This document shows, in pieces, positions 60,449 to 64,000 of a stretch of 64,000 nucleotides of DNA. The stretch is from Streptomyces sp. NRRL S-455 (lineage in GTDB: Bacteria > Actinomycetota > Actinomycetes > Streptomycetales > Streptomycetaceae): assembly GCF_000717875.1 (NCBI RefSeq), contig NZ_JOCT01000021.1:1-64000 (forward strand), given 5' to 3'. A program made the translations under genes and the position numbers. The first letter of the stretch is position 1; each line of letters opens with the position of its first letter. Below the pieces are notes generated by a model that ran no database searches, had not been told where the DNA came from, and worked only from the letters and a program-made list of their open reading frames with translations.

Positions 60449-62053
60449 ATGGCACAGCAGCAGCGCGCTCAGGGCCCGTCCGACCCCGAGGCGAGTGGCG
60501 GCGGGATGTCGGAGGCGCCGGAGTCCTGGGGTAACGGCGGGTTGGTCGGGGACGGCCGGTACCGGCTGACCGGCAGACTCGGCCGGGGTGGCATGGCCGA
60601 GGTGTTCGCCGCCGAGGACGTCCGTCTCGGGCGCACCGTCGCTGTCAAGCTGCTCCGTTCCGACCTGGCCGAGGACCCGGTGTCCAAGGCGCGCTTCACG
60701 CGCGAGGCACAGTCGGTCGCCGGCCTCAACCACCACGCGATCGTCGCCGTGTACGACTCCGGCGAGGACTTCGTCGGCGGCCAGTCCGTGCCGTACATCG
60801 TCATGGAGCTGGTCGAGGGCCGCACCATCCGCGACCTGCTGCTGAACGCGGAGGCGCCGGGCCCCGAGCAGGCGCTGATCATCGTCTCCGGCGTCCTGGA
60901 GGCGCTGGCCTATTCGCACCAGCACGGCATCGTGCACCGCGACATCAAGCCCGCCAACGTCATCATCACCCACAACGGCGCCGTGAAGGTGATGGACTTC
61001 GGCATCGCCCGCGCCCTGCACGGCGCGTCCACGACGATGACGCAGACCGGCATGGTCATGGGCACCCCGCAGTACCTGTCCCCCGAGCAGGCGCTCGGCA
61101 AGGCCGTCGACCACCGCTCCGACCTGTACGCGACGGGCTGCCTGCTCTACGAACTCCTCGCGCTGCGGCCCCCCTTCACCGGCGAGACGCCGCTGTCGGT
61201 GGTCTACCAGCACGTCCAGGACATCCCGACGCCCCCGTCCGAGGCCTCCGACGCCTGCCCGCCGGAGTTGGACGGCCTGGTCATGCGCTCCCTCGCCAAG
61301 GAGCCCGACGACCGTTTCCAGACGGCCGAGGAGATGCGCGGACTGGTCCAGTACGGGCTCCAGATGCTTTACGACCAGGGCGGCCACACCGGCACCTGGA
61401 ACACCGGCCCGGTCACCACGCACGAGGGCCGGAAGACCCCGGCGGGCGGCTTCGCCCAGACGGCCGTGATGGGCCACCCGGGGGACGCCTCCGGCACCGC
61501 GCAGATCCCGTCGCCGATCCTGCCCTCCGGCTACGGCGGCGGGGACGACGGCGGCTTCGAGGGCCACGGCAACAAGGGCAGCGGCCGCGGCAAGCTGTGG
61601 ATCCTCGCCGTGCTCGCGGTGATCGCCGTCGCCGCGGGTGTCGCCCTGGCGCTGCAGAGCAAGGGCGGCGGCGAGGACAACAAGGACAAGAAGCCGTCGC
61701 CGACCGCCTCGCAGACGGCCGAGAAGAAGACGCCCAGCGAGACGCCGAGCGACGAGCCGACCGACGAGCCGACCGACACGACCACGGACGGCGGCACCGG
61801 CACCGGTACCGGCACCGGCGGCGGCGGGCAGTGGCCGCCGTCGTACACCCCGTCCTACACGCCGTCGCAGAGCGCTCCCGAGACACCCACCGGCCAGCCG
61901 TCGGACCCGCAGACCTCCGGTCCCGCCGAGCCGACCGGCGATCCGACGGGCGAGGAGCCCACGGACCCGGAGACGCCGCCGGACGACACGGGCGGCACCG
62001 ACGCGGGCGGCGCGACCGGCGTCGTCGGCGGCGGCGCGGGCGGCGAGGGCTGA
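60449..62053 (+). CDS. Ser/Thr protein kinase with Thr/Pro-rich extracellular tail
   Basis: 534 aa. Kinase domain about 38-300 with LGRGGMAEVF, VAVKLLR, VHRDIKPANVII, DFGIA and GTPQYLSPEQAL. Membrane helix at about 390-412 (LWILAVLAVIAVAAGVALAL), then an extracellular region of low-complexity Thr/Pro/Glu/Asp and Gly repeats with no PASTA domain, which may span the wall. ATG at 60449 after GGCGAGGACTG. Activation loop STTMTQTGM is shared with its divergent neighbour. Confidence 0.92.
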   Translation: MAQQQRAQGPSDPEASGGGMSEAPESWGNGGLVGDGRYRLTGRLGRGGMAEVFAAEDVRLGRTVAVKLLRSDLAEDPVSKARFTREAQSVAGLNHHAIVAVYDSGEDFVGGQSVPYIVMELVEGRTIRDLLLNAEAPGPEQALIIVSGVLEALAYSHQHGIVHRDIKPANVIITHNGAVKVMDFGIARALHGASTTMTQTGMVMGTPQYLSPEQALGKAVDHRSDLYATGCLLYELLALRPPFTGETPLSVVYQHVQDIPTPPSEASDACPPELDGLVMRSLAKEPDDRFQTAEEMRGLVQYGLQMLYDQGGHTGTWNTGPVTTHEGRKTPAGGFAQTAVMGHPGDASGTAQIPSPILPSGYGGGDDGGFEGHGNKGSGRGKLWILAVLAVIAVAAGVALALQSKGGGEDNKDKKPSPTASQTAEKKTPSETPSDEPTDEPTDTTTDGGTGTGTGTGGGGQWPPSYTPSYTPSQSAPETPTGQPSDPQTSGPAEPTGDPTGEEPTDPETPPDDTGGTDAGGATGVVGGGAGGEG

Positions 62054-62082
62054 CCCCGGCGGCAGCGGGAAAACGGACGATC

Positions 62083-62125
62083 CATGCGCGCGTGGAGCCC
62101 GGAAAACGGGCTCCACGCGCGCATG
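62083..62125 (+). terminator. Terminator after the kinase gene
   Basis: 18-bp perfect stem (62083-62100 with 62108-62125), loop GGAAAAC, followed by CGTTT. Confidence 0.88.
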
Positions 62126-62240
62126 CGTTTCGCCGCGCCGACAAGTGAACTCTTCCCGTGACCTGGGTCACCGGGTTAACGTGCGGTAGCTCCGGCCTCC
62201 TGCAAGGCTGTGACCAGGGCCCCTTCGAAGCCTTCCCGAT

Positions 62241-62260
62241 TTACTTGGAAATCCAAGCAA
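62241..62260. promoter_or_regulatory. Palindrome in the bkdA promoter region
   Basis: CTTGGA-AA-TCCAAG (62244-62257) within TT(A)...(C)AA, about 225 bp upstream of bkdA, in AT-rich DNA. Size fits a TetR- or LysR-type operator; the regulator is unknown. Confidence 0.45.
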
Positions 62261-62484
62261 AATCGCAGGTCAGATGGGGTTTCACAGACATGTGGCGCAC
62301 TGGGTAACGTGCCTTTTGCAGGGCGCTCGCCGGGGCACCTGTCACGCCTGTTCCCGGCCGAGTGGCACCCACCCCGTGCCCCGGTGGCCGAGAACAGGTG
62401 AGCCGCTCCCCCAAGCTCAAAAGAGCAGGGGGGACCCCCAGGCCTACCGGCAACCCCGTGGCCCGGACCGACGGAGGAGCACAC

Positions 62485-63690
62485 GTGACCGTGGAGAGCA
62501 CTGCCGCGCGCACACCGCGACGCAGCGCCGGAAGCAAGGCCGGCACCACCGGCACCAAGCGCACCACCCGCACCACCGCCAAGAAGGACGCCGGCGCGAC
62601 GAAGGGCACCGAGCCCCAGCTCGTCCAGCTGCTGACGCCCGAAGGCAAGCGGGTCAAGAACGCCGAGTACGACAAGTACGTCGCCGGTGTCACCCCGGAA
62701 GAGCTCCGCGGCCTCTACCGCGACATGGTGCTCACCCGCCGCTTCGACGCCGAGGCCACCTCCCTGCAGCGCCAGGGCGAGCTGGGCCTCTGGGCCTCCC
62801 TGCTCGGCCAGGAGGCCGCCCAGATCGGCTCCGGCCGGGCCCTGCGTGACGACGACTACGTCTTCCCCACCTACCGCGAGCACGGCGTCGCCTGGTGCCG
62901 CGGGGTGAACCCGACCAACCTGCTCGGCATGTTCCGCGGGGTGAACAACGGCGGCTGGGACCCGAACAGCAACAACTTCCACCTGTACACCATCGTCATC
63001 GGCTCCCAGACGCTGCACGCCACCGGCTACGCCATGGGCGTCGCCAAGGACGGCACGGACAGCGCGGTGATCGCCTACTTCGGCGACGGCGCCTCCAGCC
63101 AGGGCGACGTGGCCGAGTCGTTCACCTTCTCCGCGGTCTACAACGCCCCCGTCGTGTTCTTCTGCCAGAACAACCAGTGGGCCATCTCCGAGCCCACCGA
63201 GAAGCAGTCCCGCGTCCCGATCTACCAGCGCGCCCAGGGCTTCGGCTTCCCGGGCGTCCGGGTCGACGGCAACGACGTGCTCGGCTGCCTCGCGGTCACC
63301 CGCTGGGCCCTGGAGCGGGCCCGCAGCGGCGAGGGCCCGACCCTCGTCGAGGCGTTCACCTACCGCATGGGCGCCCACACCACCTCCGACGACCCCACCC
63401 GCTACCGGGGCGACGAGGAGCGCCAGGCCTGGGAGGCCAAGGACCCGATCCTGCGCCTTCGCCGCTATCTGGAGGCGTCAAACCACGCGGACGAGGGATT
63501 CTTCGCGGAACTGGAGGCCGAGTCCGAGGCGTTGGGCAAACGAGTGCGCGAGGCGGTCCGTGCCATGCCGGACCCGGACCACTTCGCCATCTTCGAGAAC
63601 GTCTACGCGGACGGGCACGCGCTGGTCGACGAGGAGCGCGCCCAGTTCGCCGCGTACCAGGCGGCGTTCGCCGACGAGGGGGACAACTGA
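62485..63690 (+). CDS. bkdA: Branched-chain keto acid dehydrogenase E1 alpha (second copy)
   Basis: 401 aa. ThDP motif [19 protein letters not shown] ending in QNN. Compared with the copy at 46941 it has an extra 50-residue Lys/Thr/Arg-rich N terminus ([15 protein letters not shown]) of unknown role; the core starts at [13 protein letters not shown] at 62485 after GGAGGAG. Followed 1 bp later by E1 beta. Confidence 0.93.
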   Translation: MTVESTAARTPRRSAGSKAGTTGTKRTTRTTAKKDAGATKGTEPQLVQLLTPEGKRVKNAEYDKYVAGVTPEELRGLYRDMVLTRRFDAEATSLQRQGELGLWASLLGQEAAQIGSGRALRDDDYVFPTYREHGVAWCRGVNPTNLLGMFRGVNNGGWDPNSNNFHLYTIVIGSQTLHATGYAMGVAKDGTDSAVIAYFGDGASSQGDVAESFTFSAVYNAPVVFFCQNNQWAISEPTEKQSRVPIYQRAQGFGFPGVRVDGNDVLGCLAVTRWALERARSGEGPTLVEAFTYRMGAHTTSDDPTRYRGDEERQAWEAKDPILRLRRYLEASNHADEGFFAELEAESEALGKRVREAVRAMPDPDHFAIFENVYADGHALVDEERAQFAAYQAAFADEGDN

Positions 63691-63691
63691 C

Positions 63692-64000
63692 ATGGCTGAG
63701 AAGCTGGCTTTGGCCAAGGCGATCAACGAGTCGCTGCGCCGCGCCCTGGAGTCCGACGACAAGGTCCTGATCATGGGCGAGGACGTCGGCAAGCTCGGCG
63801 GCGTCTTCCGGGTGACGGACGGGCTGCAGAAGGACTTCGGCGAGAGCCGCGTCATCGACACCCCCCTCGCCGAGTCGGGCATCGTCGGCACGGCGATCGG
63901 CCTGGCCCTGCGCGGCTACCGCCCCGTGGTGGAGATCCAGTTCGACGGCTTCGTCTTCCCGGCCTACGACCAGATCGTCACACAGCTCGCGAAGATGCAC
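63692..64000 (+). CDS. bkdB: Branched-chain keto acid dehydrogenase E1 beta (5' part only)
   Basis: First 103 codons, cut by the window end. [39 protein letters not shown] and [20 protein letters not shown] match E1 beta. ATG at 63692 lies two bases after the bkdA stop. The E2 gene is expected to follow outside. Confidence 0.93.
   Translation, partial: MAEKLALAKAINESLRRALESDDKVLIMGEDVGKLGGVFRVTDGLQKDFGESRVIDTPLAESGIVGTAIGLALRGYRPVVEIQFDGFVFPAYDQIVTQLAKMH

Overview
The window is a contiguous piece of a Streptomyces (or very close actinomycete) chromosome. The support is: very high GC with strong third-position GC in every gene, many GTG starts, ATGA/GTGA start-stop overlaps, TTGTCCACA-type DnaA boxes, a perfect parS site, class E sortases, CrgA, the FhaA-FhaB-PstP-RodA-PbpA-PknB block, and two branched-chain keto-acid dehydrogenase operons. 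From memory the gene order resembles the S. coelicolor region from about SCO3860 down to SCO3816, read here in reverse. The parS sites and DnaA boxes suggest a place within tens of kb of oriC, probably beyond the left edge. No database search was run.

Layout. 1-5.6 kb: an edge-truncated Ser/Thr kinase, a helix-turn-helix regulator, tRNA-Ala(UGC), parS, a DUF5324-like protein, cyclophilin, rhomboid protease and the divisome regulator CrgA; four DnaA boxes lie between the last two. 5.7-10 kb: DUF881 protein, three class E sortases, a tiny membrane protein and a PabA/TrpG amidotransferase. 10-11.8 kb: a small accessory patch between two long hairpins, with a frameshifted restriction-endonuclease-like gene and a small secreted six-cysteine protein. 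11.8-20.1 kb: the leftward cell-wall/signalling operon fhaA-fhaB-pstP-rodA-pbpA-pknB, then tRNA-Leu(CAG). 20.9-31.2 kb: an accessory block with an FtsX-type ABC exporter, a two-component system, and a gamma-butyrolactone/butenolide-type signalling locus (TetR-like pseudo-receptor, P450, NAD-dependent reductase, AfsA synthase, ArpA-type receptor) with a consensus-perfect autoregulatory element between afsA and the receptor gene. 31.3-41.7 kb: DUF2252, J-domain-like and rhodanese proteins, an acyl-CoA dehydrogenase with a KstR-like operator, a DUF5819/HTTM/SpoU operon, a sigma factor fused to a membrane-spanning lectin, and a secreted metalloprotease ending in an LAETG sorting signal.

42.3-50.5 kb: a phenylacetate/hydroxyacyl-CoA module (paaN, 3-hydroxyacyl-CoA dehydrogenase, TetR), an Lrp-type BkdR and a bkdABC operon; near-identical TetR-type palindromes precede both catabolic units. 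50.5-57.6 kb: MobA-like and MoeA-like molybdenum-cofactor proteins, a TrkA-type potassium channel whose start codon lies inside a parS site, a DrrAB-type exporter, a quinone oxidoreductase and a small anchored protein. 57.8-62.1 kb: a bacterial proteasome activator and two divergent Ser/Thr kinases. 62.5-64 kb: the start of a second bkd operon, cut by the window end.

The parts fit together as growth and division control (four Ser/Thr kinases, one PP2C phosphatase, two FHA proteins, CrgA, PBP/RodA), surface display (three sortases and one visible substrate), branched-chain and acyl-CoA catabolism, and one inserted hormone-signalling locus, which is the most interesting candidate system here.
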